Positions 37,702 to 48,375 of a DNA stretch of 64,000 nucleotides are shown piece after piece; the stretch's first letter is position 1, and every line of letters begins with the position of its first letter. The stretch covers positions 28,298,470 to 28,362,469 of the forward strand of contig OY997657.1 in NCBI GenBank assembly GCA_963921795.1, read 5' to 3'. A program made the position numbers and the translations under genes. Source of the stretch: Nannobrachium achirus. Taxonomy: Eukaryota; Chordata; Actinopteri; Myctophiformes; Myctophidae. The notes below the pieces were generated by a model, which did not search any database, had not been told where the DNA came from, and saw only the letters and a program-made list of their open reading frames with translations.

Positions 37702-38083
37702 CCCACACAAACACGCGCACACGCACGCACGCACTCACACAAACAAGAGATGCTGGAGGATGGGTGGCATTACCTACTATAAAAGCCTGTGGCCCACACA
37801 GACACAGACTCAAATGCTCACCTGCTGCTACAAACCAAGACAGTGGCAAGGCGGCTTTGCCCGCCAGCATCTATCTAACAAAAACCTGCAGGGGAGCGAG
37901 AGAGAGAGAGAGAGAGGAAGCCACCAAGGACACCCATCTCCTTAATCATGACCTATTTCTGTCTCCCCATCTTTCTCTCTCTCTCTCTGTGTCTCTCGCT
38001 TTCTCTTTGTCTCTCTCATTTCTCAAACACACACTGTTATTTTTTTTAACTAACCTTTTTCTTTCTATTTAATTTATCCTTTT

Positions 38084-38421
38084 TAGGGATGGGACGATAT
38101 GAAAATTTTATATCATGATTATTGTGACCAAAGAAACTGCGATAATCAAAATCCATTATCCTGGGGCGGAACATTTGCCAAAAAATAGCCGATCTACAAG
38201 CTCACAACGCATCGCAACGCGTTGTGAGACATTTGATAGAGAGTGGAAAAAGTACCCTTTTACCAATTATAGAGGGTTTAAGTGGTATGCAGCTCAGCAA
38301 ATAAAAGGTGAATTGAAGCCAGTGCATGACAGAGGACGATATCACGATAAATGAAATCTCCACGATACGATTATCGTGATTATCACGATAAACGATAATA
38401 TCGCTTATCGTCCCATCCCTA
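38084..38421 (-). mobile_element. hAT-like mini-transposon family B, copy
   Basis: TAGGGATGGGACGATA at the left and TATCGTCCCATCCCTA at the right. Flanks ATCCTTTT (38076-38083) and ATCCTCTT (38422-38429) are an 8-bp duplication with one change. The body is in the opposite orientation to the 1361 copy. The palindrome lies at 38181-38228 with its right arm shortened. Confidence 0.85.
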
Positions 38422-38429
38422 ATCCTCTT

Positions 38430-38956
<527 letters not shown>

Positions 38957-39021
38957 TCTAGACACACTGACAAACTTGAAATTCTCCAAGGTCTACCTCA
39001 TCGCCTCCCTGTTCTCTAAGC

Positions 39022-39610
39022 CAGTGGTTCTCAACCTGTGGGTCGGTCCCCGAATTATGATTTTGTGGGGTCCCCAGATGATTGCGACCGGCGTCAGGTA
39101 GCAAGTTACTATGAAAACCTCCACCGGCTGTCTGTCAGTCAGTCCCTCCGTCGGTTCCTCCGCCTGTCCGGCATCGCGTCACGTCACACTTTTGGCCCTA
39201 CTCTTTTCAAACTTGGCACACACATTCCTTGGCTGGCAAACCACAACCTCCGCCACTGATTTATCACATGGCCCTCTTCTAGCGCCACCACGAGGTTGCT
39301 TTTTGCAGACAACATACATGTGACCTGACGGTCGTTTGTCTCCCGATTAGGGAGTCTTACTGGTTCACTTAATGTGCAACATTGTTTTCTCAACAGTAAA
39401 CAAACCAGCATAAGTTTAAGTGTATAGAGGGTATCTGCACATTTCTGAAGTGACAATTTGAGGACCTTTTAATACCTCTAAAATGACAAATTAAATATTG
39501 GTCAAATTGTGTTATACAAAATGTAATATGTGCTCATATAGGGTGGGGGGATCCCCAGTTAAAATATGATTATTTTGGGGGTCGCGGCCAGAAAAGGTTG
39601 AGAACCACTG
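39022..39610 (-). mobile_element. hAT-like mini-transposon family C, copy 2, with nested insertion
   Basis: Ends CAGTGGTTCTCAACC and GGTTGAGAACCACTG, flanked by a perfect CTCTAAGC duplication (39014-39021, 39611-39618). Compared with the other C copies it is interrupted at 39082-39363 by a Helitron-like piece. It also lacks the central palindrome, which in other C copies lies before the ATACAAAATGTAA part. Confidence 0.88.
39082..39363 (+). mobile_element. Helitron-like non-autonomous element inside family C
   Basis: Lies between ...GATGA and TTCACTTAATG. Uninterrupted C copies are continuous there. It begins TTGCGACC and ends with the hairpin CTCCC-GATTA-GGGAG, then TCTTACTGG followed by T. 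An A|T target, 3' hairpin and CTRR end fit a Helitron. The middle resembles 62056-62358 (CCTCCACC near the start, GGCACACACA, GCGCCACCA-type words). Confidence 0.55.
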
Positions 39611-39618
39611 CTCTAAGC

Positions 39619-40604
39619 TAGTGCACACAGCCAGACTCCAGAGACCTCTCCTCTTCAACTACCCACCAGGGACAGACAGACACTAGAAATGCATCCTGGT
39701 CAGTCTCCTGCCCGCGTTAAATGGCACTTCAATCAAGACAACGGCCGTGAGTCCTCCAGTCTCGTAGAAATGTTGCCATTAGGATTATTGCAGGACCGTT
39801 TGAGGGTCACGAGTAGTAGTGGAGCACAGAGTAGTTCAATGTGTCCTCTATGTCTTTTTTCCCCCCCGTCTTTAATCCATTGTAATGATTTAGCCAATGC
39901 CCTGGATAAGGCCTACGGTGACCATGTGTTGCTACACCATGATTAAGGTCTACTGGACACAGTATCATATTACCGGTGCTAACGATTTAACATTGGAACT
40001 CACTAACTACACTGATGAATTGGGGATTAATGAAACATTTATGTGGCCACACTGCGGGTCCTTTTACCTTTATTTCTGAAAGTTTTCTTTCCCATTCTTC
40101 GGAGAAAGCTCCCTTCAGCTCAATTAACTATTGATCAGATTTAAGGAGCTGAATGTAAATAATTAACAAAAGTGGAGATAGCATCTGCAACTCTACAAAC
40201 AACGTCGATGCTGTGAGGCCCGCGTTGTCTTTGATCAATAGGGCGTCGAGAGCACGCAGCGAGACAGCCACTTAAAGGACCTCACAAAGGTGGCCGGGGA
40301 CACAGAGAAAATCACATTTTTATCAGACATCGCCGCTGTCAGCAAAAAACTAACAAAAAAAAAAACAACAACAGCAACATCAAGACCGTGGTGATAATCA
40401 GACTGTGTCTGTTTCATTGTAGATATTGGACTGAGTAAAACTTTTTTTTTCCTTTCTTTTTGCCATTAAAAGAAAAGCCAATTAATTTCTCTGGAGGCAG
40501 GGGCAGTCGGAGGTAAAGGAAACGGAGCATCGTGGGAGCAGGGGCACACACAGCCAAACGCAATTTATAATATCAATGCAATGAATGGTTCACGTCTCGA
40601 CGAG
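39619..40604. other. No gene seen
   Basis: Unique-looking A/T-rich sequence with no convincing exon. Confidence 0.35.
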
Positions 40605-40980
40605 AGTGACTCACAGTGGTGTAAAGTAACTAAGTGCATTTACTTAAGTACTGTACTTAAGTACAGTTTTGAGGTATTTGTACATTACTTGAGTATTTCC
40701 AGTTTTCAGTACTTTTACTTTTACTCCACTACATCTCAAAAAAAACATACATTAAACCACTTTAGCCCTATTTTATACCTACAAGCTCGTAGATCGGCTA
40801 TTTTCAAACATTTTGTACTTTTACTTTTGGTACTTTAAGTACGTTTTGATGCCAACACTTTCATACTTTTACTCAAATACATTTTGAATTCTGGACTTTT
40901 ACTTGTAACGGAGTATGTCTACTTTGCAGTATTGATATTTTTACTTAAGTATGAAAATGTGAGTACTTTTCCCACCACTG
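40605..40980. mobile_element. hAT-like mini-transposon family G
   Basis: The inner left end reads CAGTGGTGTAAAGTAACT (40614) and the right end reads AGTACTTTTCCCACCACTG. TCGACGAG occurs at 40597-40604 and again at 40981-40988, an 8-bp duplication. That leaves nine extra bases (AGTGACTCA) between the left duplication and CAGTGG. Many TACTTAAGTAC words. A short remnant of the window-wide palindrome lies at 40786-40806. Confidence 0.7.
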
Positions 40981-41328
40981 TCGACGAGTTGACCACAGAG
41001 GCGTCGCAGGACCTTCGTAGGCAACTCCACAGAGAACTCCCCCAACCCCACCCCCCTACCCACACCCTGTGCTACGATGAATATCCCTCACCCTATAAGC
41101 AGCTCTTGTGGAAGTAATGGCCTCGTTGCATTCCACAAAGCCTGGGTAAGCAAAGATGTAACATGCAGAGGGGAGAACACAGCATAAAAGCTCCTTGGGG
41201 AGAAGAAGTGTGCCACTGATGGGGTTATGTGAGAGAGAGAGCCTCTGGGTAGGCCCATTTGAATATAAATGCCTCCCATGATCCACAACAAGGGCACGGA
41301 CAGGGGCACCTCTATCCGTAGCTACCAT

Positions 41329-41491
<163 letters not shown>

Positions 41492-41573
41492 GGGATGGGA
41501 CGATACATGATATTATCGTTTATCGTGATAAAAAACACTCACAATAGACAATATATCGTATCACAGAGATTAA

Positions 41574-41838
41574 AAGGATATATATAGGATATATATAGTT
41601 GACTATAGTCAACTTTTTCTTGAAAATCGGATGCTAAAATAAAAGTAATGTTTCGAAAATATTTTATAAAAAAATGAGCTTCATATATGTGTTTCTATTC
41701 AAAAATGACCACAAAAAGCGTAAAATAATGATTTTGGCCATTGTCAGACCGACACTTTGTTTACATTCTAGTCTATAGACTAGGATGTAAACAAAGTGTC
41801 GGCCCTACAATGAAAAAGTTAACTATACTGTAGCTCCT
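41574..41838. mobile_element. TTAA-flanked foldback nested in family B
   Basis: TTAA at 41570-41573 and 41839-41842. The uninterrupted family B copy has a single TTAA at the same place, so the duplication is proven by the host. Ends are AAGGATAT and TAGCTCCT. The centre (41745-41806) is a strong palindrome around CTAGTCTATAGACTAG, with GACACTTTGTTTACAT arms. Likely piggyBac or Kolobok type, same class as 19661-20088. Confidence 0.85.
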
Positions 41839-41934
41839 TTAATTTATTGTGATATCGTCCTCCGTCATGCACTGGGATCAATTCACCTTTTATTTGCCGA
41901 CCTGCGTATCCGGTACCATTTAAACCCTCTCTAA

Positions 41935-43372
41935 TTGTGGGCTCGCCTGGAAGGCGAGCACACGTATGTTATCTTCATTATTTATAGTCAGTCAGTCAGT
42001 ATCTCCTCAAAACTTTGGCGCGATTCATCTCTTAAACGCTTACACCTTTCAACACCATTCAAATTTTTATGTGTTCAGCTTACTGAGGACACGTGTGCTT
42101 GTACTTTTGGTTTTGAAATGTTTTGTAGTATAAATATAAAAAAATAAAAATGTTTAACTTTAAGCACCCAATGCATTTCCAGTGGGTTTAGTGAGTGGAG
42201 AGAAGGATAATAGACCCATGTTTATGTTAAGGCGCTGTGGCTGCAGTGTTCACACTTCAGATATGCTATCTATATCATTGCGTTCACACAGGTCTGCTCT
42301 CTGATTTGATCCAAATGTCTAAGCTGTGTGATGTATAAAACTATAGTTATAGTTAAAACTATAAATAAATGTCCCTCTCCACTCTACTGATTACACAGCT
42401 GTGATCAAGAATCAAGTCCGGGCGATGGGATGTAAATCCCATAGCCATATATCCTAGAGCCCGCAGGGACAGTCAGCCATATTAGTGGTTGTTGTTGGTT
42501 GTCAGGGAGATATCAAAACCAATGCATTTCCAAGTCAGATCCACAAACACAATAAAAGCCATGCTCCACTCCTCAGTCTGGAGTGGCCACATAGAAGAAC
42601 GCCTTGGTTATAGACATAGTGGAGGACAGATGTGATCTGGGATTGTTAGCCTACAGTATATGCACTCAATATACTCCACTACAGTTGGAGTCCATTTGAC
42701 AGTTGCTGGTTCCCAAACACAGAATCAAAAATGTAGATCTAGAACACATAGAATATGTACAGTACAGTAAGGTTCAGTAGAGTACAGTAAAAGTACAGTA
42801 AGGTTCAGTAGAGTACAGTAAAGTACAGTAAGGTACAGAAAGGTACAGTACAGAAAGGTACAGTAGAGTACAGTACAGTAAGGTACAGTAAAGTACAATA
42901 CAGTACAGTAAGGTACAGTAGAGTACAGTAAAGTACAATAAAGTACAGTAAAGTAGAATAAAGTACAGTAAGGTACAGTGGAGTACAGTAAAGTACAGTA
43001 GAGTACAGTAAAGTACAGTATAGTAAGGTACAGTAGAGTACAGTACAGTAAGGTACAGTACGGTACAGTAGAGTACAGTATAGTATAGTACAGTAAGGTA
43101 CAGTACAGTACAGTAAGGTACAGTAGAGTACAGTACAGTAAGGTACAGTAGAGTACAGTAAAGTACAGTAAGTTACAGTAGAATACAGTAAAGTACAGTA
43201 CGTTACAGTACAGTACAGTACAGTACAGTACAGTACAGTACAGTAAGGTGCAGTACAGTATAGTAAGGTACAGTACAATACTGTAAGGTACTGTACCTTA
43301 CAGTACCTTAAAGTATCCTATTTGTTGGGTTGGAATCGAGCCCACACTGTTTCGAAGGAACAGTATTTCTAG
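41935..43372 (+). mobile_element. Helitron-like non-autonomous element, 1.44 kb, nested in family B
   Basis: The host element reads CTCTAA|TTGG when uninterrupted; here 1438 bp separate the A and the T. The insert begins TTGTGGGCTCGCCTGGAAGG, a 5' hairpin (GGCTCGCC/GGCGAGC). It ends with the hairpin ACTGTT...AACAGT, ATTT, then CTAG, followed by T. Insertion between A and T, no target duplication, a 3' hairpin and CTRR end are Helitron hallmarks. The 5' TT instead of TC is atypical. No helicase is encoded. It carries a GTACA minisatellite. Confidence 0.65.
42757..43312. repeat. AGTAC/AGTAA minisatellite
   Basis: About 550 bp of pentanucleotide units AGTAC, AGTAA and AGTAG in varying order (for example GGTACAGTAGAGTACAGTAA). 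The last part (43290-43312) turns into the complementary order CTGTACCTTACAGTACCTT. It lies wholly inside the Helitron-like element. The long minus-strand open frame over it is a by-product of the repeat. Confidence 0.97.
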
Positions 43373-43625
43373 TTGGTAAAAGGTACTTATAATATACGTA
43401 CTTGATAAGTCTTTTTTTCCACTCTCTGTCAAATGTCTTTGCCAAAAAATAGCCGATCTACAAGCTCACAATGCGTTGCGACGCGTTGTGAACTTGTAGA
43501 TTTGCTATTTTTTGGCAAATGTTCTGCCCCAAGATAATGGATTTTGAGTACTGCGATAATATCGTAAATCGCGATTTCTTTTGTCACAATAATCGTGATA
43601 TGACATTTTCATATCGTCCCATCCC

Positions 43626-43627
<2 letters not shown>

Positions 43628-43666
<39 letters not shown>

Positions 43667-43715
43667 TGTGTGTGTGTGTGTGTGCGCGCGCGCGCCTGCG
43701 TGTGTGCTCGTGTGC
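43628..43715. repeat. (TG)n microsatellite with CG run, right half
   Basis: Continuation of the tract at 41331-41489 beyond the family B insertion, again with a short CG run (43683-43695). Confidence 0.93.
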
Positions 43716-44028
43716 ATCCGTGTGGCTGAATACTCAACCGTCAGCCACCGCATAATTCCAAGGCACTTTGTACAGTGCATTAATCACAGAGACCCTTGAG
43801 CGCTTCCACGGATCCAAATATTCCGACCTTGAGGTTACAAGAAAGACATTAGGGCCGTCGATCCATTCAAAGTATTGGAGGGGGAGAGAGAGAGAGAGAG
43901 GGAGAGGGAGAGGGAGAGGGAGGGGGAGGAGGGGCAGACAGAGGGAGGGCAGAAAAGCTTTCAAGGTAATGAAATTCTGCCATAATTTAAAGGAAAAGAC
44001 TTGTGGGGACATGGCTGCCCGGGCTCCG

Positions 44029-44030
<2 letters not shown>

Positions 44031-44093
<63 letters not shown>
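44031..44093. repeat. (GA)n microsatellite
   Basis: About 30 GA units. GGGAGA-type purine repeats also lie at 43879-43950. Confidence 0.95.
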
Positions 44094-44094
<1 letters not shown>

Positions 44095-44511
44095 TAAGAA
44101 ATCAAAGTAGATTAAATTGGATTTCTTTTTCTTTTTTTCTCTTTACCCTTTATTTTAAATTAGGCTTAAGTGTATGTGGGGGGGGGGGATAGTTTTTTTT
44201 CCTCCTCGTTTTTTTTTTCTCCTAGCAAAAGCATGATAACAGCATTAACGTCCAGAATGAATCGAATCATTTCCAAACCAATTAACCTTTGACAGAATGG
44301 ATGAGTGGACAGGAATGAGAGTGCTCAGTGCGGCGGCGGTCGGAGGGAGGAGAGAGAGAGAGAAGGCAGGGAGGGAGAGGGGAGGAGCGGGCTGGGGGGG
44401 TGAGGAAAAAAAGTAGTGTTTCTGGGGGGGCCTACTATACCGTACAGCCTCTCAGCATGGAGAGGGGATGTTCCGGGGGCAGCACATGCGTGTGGGCTGT
44501 GGGAGGCAGTC
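44094..44511. other. No gene seen
   Basis: G-rich and T-rich runs with short open frames only. Confidence 0.35.
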
Positions 44512-44519
44512 GTCTAGCA

Positions 44520-44896
44520 CAGTGGTTCTCAACCTTTTCAGACTGTGAGTGACCCCCCAAAATAATCATATTTTAACTGGGGACCCCCCAAGTCCCCCAC
44601 CCTGACGGGCACTAAGAGTTGAGGCATTACATTTTGTATAACATGGTTCTATTGTGAACGCCTCGCGACGCGAGGCGTTGTGAGCATGTAGATCTGCTAT
44701 TTTCACAATTACTGCCTCTAATATTTGACAATTTGGCCATTGTTTGATTTGTCATTTTAGAGGTATTAAAAAGTCCTCAAATTGTCACTTTAGAAATGTG
44801 CAGATACACTTAAACTTTAAGCTAATCATCTGGGGACCCCACAAAATAATTTGAGGACCCCCCTGGGGGTCCCGACCCACAGGTTGAGAACCCCTG
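44520..44896 (+). mobile_element. hAT-like mini-transposon family C, copy 3
   Basis: Starts CAGTGGTTCTCAACC and ends GGTTGAGAACCCCTG. GTCTAGCA flanks it at 44512-44519 and 44897-44904. The palindrome (44655-44708) has lost most of its left arm. It lies head to tail with copy 4, separated only by the duplication. Confidence 0.88.
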
Positions 44897-44904
44897 GTCT
44901 AGCA

Positions 44905-45275
44905 CAGTGGTTCTCAACCTTTTCAGACCGTGACCCCCCCAAAATAATCATGCTTTAACTGACGAGCAATAAGAGTTGAGGCATTACATATTGTATAACA
45001 CAGTTCTATTGCGAAAATAGCAGATCTACAAACAACGCCTCGCAGCGGCGTTGTGAGCATGCAGATCAGCCATTTTCACAATTTCTGGCTAATGTTTAAT
45101 TTGTCATTTTAGTATTAAAGAGTCCTTAAATTGTCACTTTAGAAATGTGCATATACCTTCTATACGCTAAACTTCATGGTGGTTTGTTTACTGATGAGTG
45201 AGAAAACAACGTTGCACATTAATTATGTTTAATCATCCCCAAATAATTTGGGGACTCACAGGTTGAGAACCACTG
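44905..45275 (+). mobile_element. hAT-like mini-transposon family C, copy 4
   Basis: Starts CAGTGGTTCTCAACC and ends GGTTGAGAACCACTG, flanked by GTCTAGCA at 44897-44904 and 45276-45283. The palindrome at 45013-45080 is complete but internally shortened. It differs from copy 3 at many sites and by several indels, so the pair is not a recent duplication. Confidence 0.88.
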
Positions 45276-45302
45276 GTCTAGCAGTAGGACACAGGAGACA
45301 AC

Positions 45303-45315
45303 ACCCCCCCCCCCC

Positions 45316-45354
<39 letters not shown>
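45303..45354. repeat. Poly-C then (CA)n
   Basis: About 16 C then about 17 CA units. Confidence 0.9.
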
Positions 45355-45356
<2 letters not shown>

Positions 45357-46020
45357 TCTGCCGTAGTTCTGTCCATTCTGACTGATAGTCAGAGAGGTCT
45401 GCATTTAACCCCACTTATTCTCAATGTTGAGCCAGGACGCCCCCCCACCCCTCTCTATCTCCTCTAACTGTCTCTGCCCCCTCCACCCTCCCTCCCACCC
45501 ACCATACCCCCACCCGCCTGGCACACACACAGCTGCAACCGGTCCATTTAGTTAATTAAAGGCTCCATTTTGAGCCAGAGTCCGCTTGCAAAAAAAAACG
45601 CCTGCCAATCAATAGATCCCTGGCTTACTCTGAGGGAGGGAGGGATGGCGGGCAGTGTCGGGGCGGGCACTCTGGGACATGATTTGTAGCCCTGGCAGAC
45701 GCGCCACGTCCCTCTCCATCCATCCCATCCGTCCGTACATCTGTCTGTCCTCTGTCTCATTTGGTGGTAACACCACCCCCCTTTTCCGCAATCTCCTCTT
45801 TTTAACCTTCTCCCTCTCAATTCTGATGTCGATCTACAGGTTGCATCTATTGATTTTCCCCCCATCTCTCTATCTCTCTGCTCTTCCTACCTACAGTACA
45901 GTGTATGAAACGGCTGTTCCTTCTATCTGCATGGAGTCAACAGCAGACTTAGAGAGACAGTGGCATATTTTGGTTTAGGTCCCCATCTGTAAGGGGAAGA
46001 GGGCAGCTGTGCAGTGAAAT
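45355..46020. other. No gene seen
   Basis: C-rich sequence with CCACC-type words. No coding segment recognised. Confidence 0.35.
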
Positions 46021-46043
46021 GGGGGGGGGGGGGGGGGGGGGGG
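46021..46043. repeat. Poly-G run
   Basis: Twenty-three consecutive G, a potential quadruplex-forming tract and a likely sequencing or assembly weak point. Confidence 0.95.
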
Positions 46044-46194
46044 TTGAGTAGTAGAAGAAGTCAGGGGTTCAGACAGAGCCCGCCAAAGTGTCACAGGGGA
46101 TCTGAGCTCAGGGATTAGGAGAGGAGAGATGAGGAGGGCAGAAAGATGTGTTTCGGGGCGCTGGTGGGAGGGGGTGTGCATGACGATACGGGAC

Positions 46195-46298
46195 TGTACC
46201 TATGTTTCCCAGGTTCTGTGTTCCCCATTTACCCCCACAAAGGTCCTATGTTCCACAGATTCTATGTTCCCCACTTACCCCCACAAAAAAGGGTTCTA
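46195..46298 (+). repeat. TTCTATGTTCCCC tandem repeat, left part
   Basis: Irregular units built on GTTCTATGTTCCCC and CACTTACCCCCACAAA. The same units continue at 60337-60415 on the far side of the 14-kb insertion and appear inverted at 60570-60760. This makes the insertion site itself part of an older inverted repeat. Confidence 0.7.
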
Positions 46299-46470
46299 CA
46301 CACTAAAAAATGTTGGGTTGTTTCATCAACCCAACCATTGAGTTATAAAATGTTTAATACATTCTGGGTTGTTTGTTGGGTTGTTTGGTTATTTTATGCA
46401 AACCCAACACTATTCTTTTAACCCAACCATGGTGTTATTAAATATTTGACCCATTATGGATTATTTATAG

Positions 46471-46838
46471 CAGAGGTCTTCAACGTTTTCAGGCCGGGGA
46501 CCCCCAAACTGACCCCCTACCACCTTGTAGAGTGTGAGGGGGGGGGGGGGGGGGGTGTCGGGGCTACGACATATTTTTTATTTTAAACATGTACAAGTTA
46601 CAGCGAGCAGGGTGGGCCGTACCACTACCATTTCTAAACATACTTATTAACTGAGAACCAATGTCAATAATATCAACAATCTGTCAATGGTAATCATGTG
46701 TTCAAGCTATTCAAAATAGATAGAATCATGATTTATTTTTTAACATAAATGTGAAAAACAACATTTTTTGAAATCTTATTATTATTATTATTATTTTTTT
46801 TACCAATAATTTCGTGGACCCCCTGTTGAAGCCCCCTG
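46471..46838. mobile_element. hAT-like mini-transposon nested in the 14-kb unit
   Basis: Perfect 8-bp duplication ATTTATAG (46463-46470, 46839-46846). Ends are CAGAGGTCTTCAACGTTTTC and CCCTGTTGAAGCCCCCTG. It has G-run and ATT-repeat stretches inside and lacks the window-wide palindrome. Confidence 0.85.
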
Positions 46839-46891
46839 ATTTATAGTACAAATAATTCCTCTGTTGGGTTCTTCTTATTATAACCATGATT

Positions 46892-47081
46892 ATAACGAAG
46901 GTTACGTATGTAACCACGGTTATGTGAGCGATTGGATCACTCCAATATATGATAGTTCCTCCGCTAGGCGGAGCTACGAGCAGACTTACCGATGATTCCC
47001 GTGCATAAAGTACGGGAAGTGACGCGCGCGAGGCGGAGCCTCCGCATGCACTTTGCCCCGTGCGTCACTTCCTTCTTCCTC
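46892..47081 (-). repeat. DIRS 3' inverted terminal repeat with extension
   Basis: 46931-46988 is a perfect complement of 53310-53367, and 46985-47081 of 52903-52999. The outermost 39 bases (46892-46930) are specific to this end, matching the extended right ITR of DIRS elements. It lacks 314 bp present in the other ITR. Confidence 0.9.
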
Positions 47082-47118
47082 GTGCCCTTTCCGAGGCGCG
47101 ATAGATCTCCGTAGCCAG

Positions 47119-47209
47119 ATTGGAGTGATCCAATCGCTCACATAACCGTGGTTACATACGTAACCTTCGTTATGTAGCGCTATATTGGATCACTCCAATA
47201 TATGATAGT
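47119..47209 (-). repeat. DIRS internal complementary region
   Basis: 47119-47173 complements 46892-46946 (55/55). 47169-47209 complements 53342-53382 (41/41). The two parts overlap by five bases, GTTAT, the complement of the ATAAC core. It lies just after the recombinase stop codon. Confidence 0.93.
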
Positions 47210-47307
47210 ACACTACCAGATCAGTCGGCGATCTATCAAAATAAATTAACAAAATAAAACTAGGAGCTCAAGCCCTCCCCGTGGGAGCGGCCCGCTCCAA
47301 GTCCAAC

Positions 47308-48375
47308 TCACAAAGAGGTGCCCACTGTCTCCGCCGGAGCAGAGGCAACCTCCAGGACAGCTTGTTCCACACGATTCTCCGGAACCACATTGACCCGGTA
47401 GAACCTGGTGAATGTACCCGGCGATGCCCAACTGGCTGAGGCACAGATTTCAGACAGGGGAACCCCCTTAAGCTGTGCCCAAGAAGTGGCCACACGCCGA
47501 ATGGAGTGTGCCACTACCGCGGACGGCATAGTCTGTCCAGCCAAGTTGTACGCACAGGCAATGGTGTCAACAAGCCAATGTGAGAGTCTTTGCTTCGAGA
47601 GCCCTTGACCCAGGACTCTATCTCCATAGCAGACAAAGAGCTGATCAGTCAGCCTGATCGCTCTTGTTCTCTCGATATAAGCATCCAAAGCCCTTACCGG
47701 GCATAGGACGTGCGGAGTATTACCCAAACCGTCCACACCCAAGAAAGCCGACAGGTGTAGCGGTCGGTTCACATGTTCTATAGACAGAACCTTTGGCAGA
47801 AAAGAGGGATTGGGTCGCAAGGTGACGCCTGACTTGTCAGGTCTCATCCTCAGACACTCCTCACTCACCGAGAGTGCGTGGAGCTCACCGACCCTCTTAG
47901 CGGAAGTGACTGCCAATAGAAACGCCACCTTCAAGGAAAGGTGATGGAGAGAAGCAGTCCCCAGGGGCTCAAAGGGAGGCTTCTCAAGCGCAGAGAGCAC
48001 CAAACTAAGGTCCCAGATGGGAACCTGAAGGGCTCTCACTGGGTGGAGGCGTCGCACTCCCTTCATGAAGTCTAACACCAGTTCATTCTTACCCAGCCGT
48101 CTGTCAGAATGGCATGCAGCGATAGCGGCAACATACACCTTCAGTGTGTTGGCCGCCCTACCCTTATCTAGTAGCGACTGAAGAAACTGCACTACCACCT
48201 GCGTTTCACAGCGTTCAGGATCGGAGCCATAGGTCTCGCACCAAGTGCAGAACAAGCGCCACTTATCCCGATACGACGCAACGGTGGAGGGGGCTCTAGA
48301 ACCTGCCAATGTACGCATAACCCCCTCCCCCAGTCCTAAACCTGACCACCTACGCCTCTCAGGGGCCAGGCCCAT
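47308..48375 (-). CDS. DIRS tyrosine recombinase
   Basis: 355 residues from the ATG at 48375. The enzyme would integrate the circular double-stranded DNA copy by site-specific recombination, replacing the DDE integrase of other LTR-type elements. The N-terminal part (about 20-110) looks like a SAM-like core-binding domain (STVASYRDKW, NTLKVYVAAI). The catalytic set is visible: R161 (AKRVGELHAL), H290 and R293 (AHSIRR), W316 and nucleophile Y326 (TFTRFYRV). The frame is open 599 codons further upstream across the RT gene, but that part has no recognisable domain. I therefore start at the ATG, which overlaps the RT end by about 40 bases. How it is translated (re-initiation, or a separate or spliced RNA) is not evident. 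Confidence 0.9.
   Translation of the reverse strand: MGLAPERRRWSGLGLGEGVMRTLAGSRAPSTVASYRDKWRLFCTWCETYGSDPERCETQVVVQFLQSLLDKGRAANTLKVYVAAIAACHSDRRLGKNELVLDFMKGVRRLHPVRALQVPIWDLSLVLSALEKPPFEPLGTASLHHLSLKVAFLLAVTSAKRVGELHALSVSEECLRMRPDKSGVTLRPNPSFLPKVLSIEHVNRPLHLSAFLGVDGLGNTPHVLCPVRALDAYIERTRAIRLTDQLFVCYGDRVLGQGLSKQRLSHWLVDTIACAYNLAGQTMPSAVVAHSIRRVATSWAQLKGVPLSEICASASWASPGTFTRFYRVNVVPENRVEQAVLEVASAPAETVGTSL

Noticed and set aside
42805-43278. 157-codon minus-strand frame rich in Tyr-Cys-Thr
   Set aside because: Product of the AGTAC minisatellite; no ordinary protein composition.
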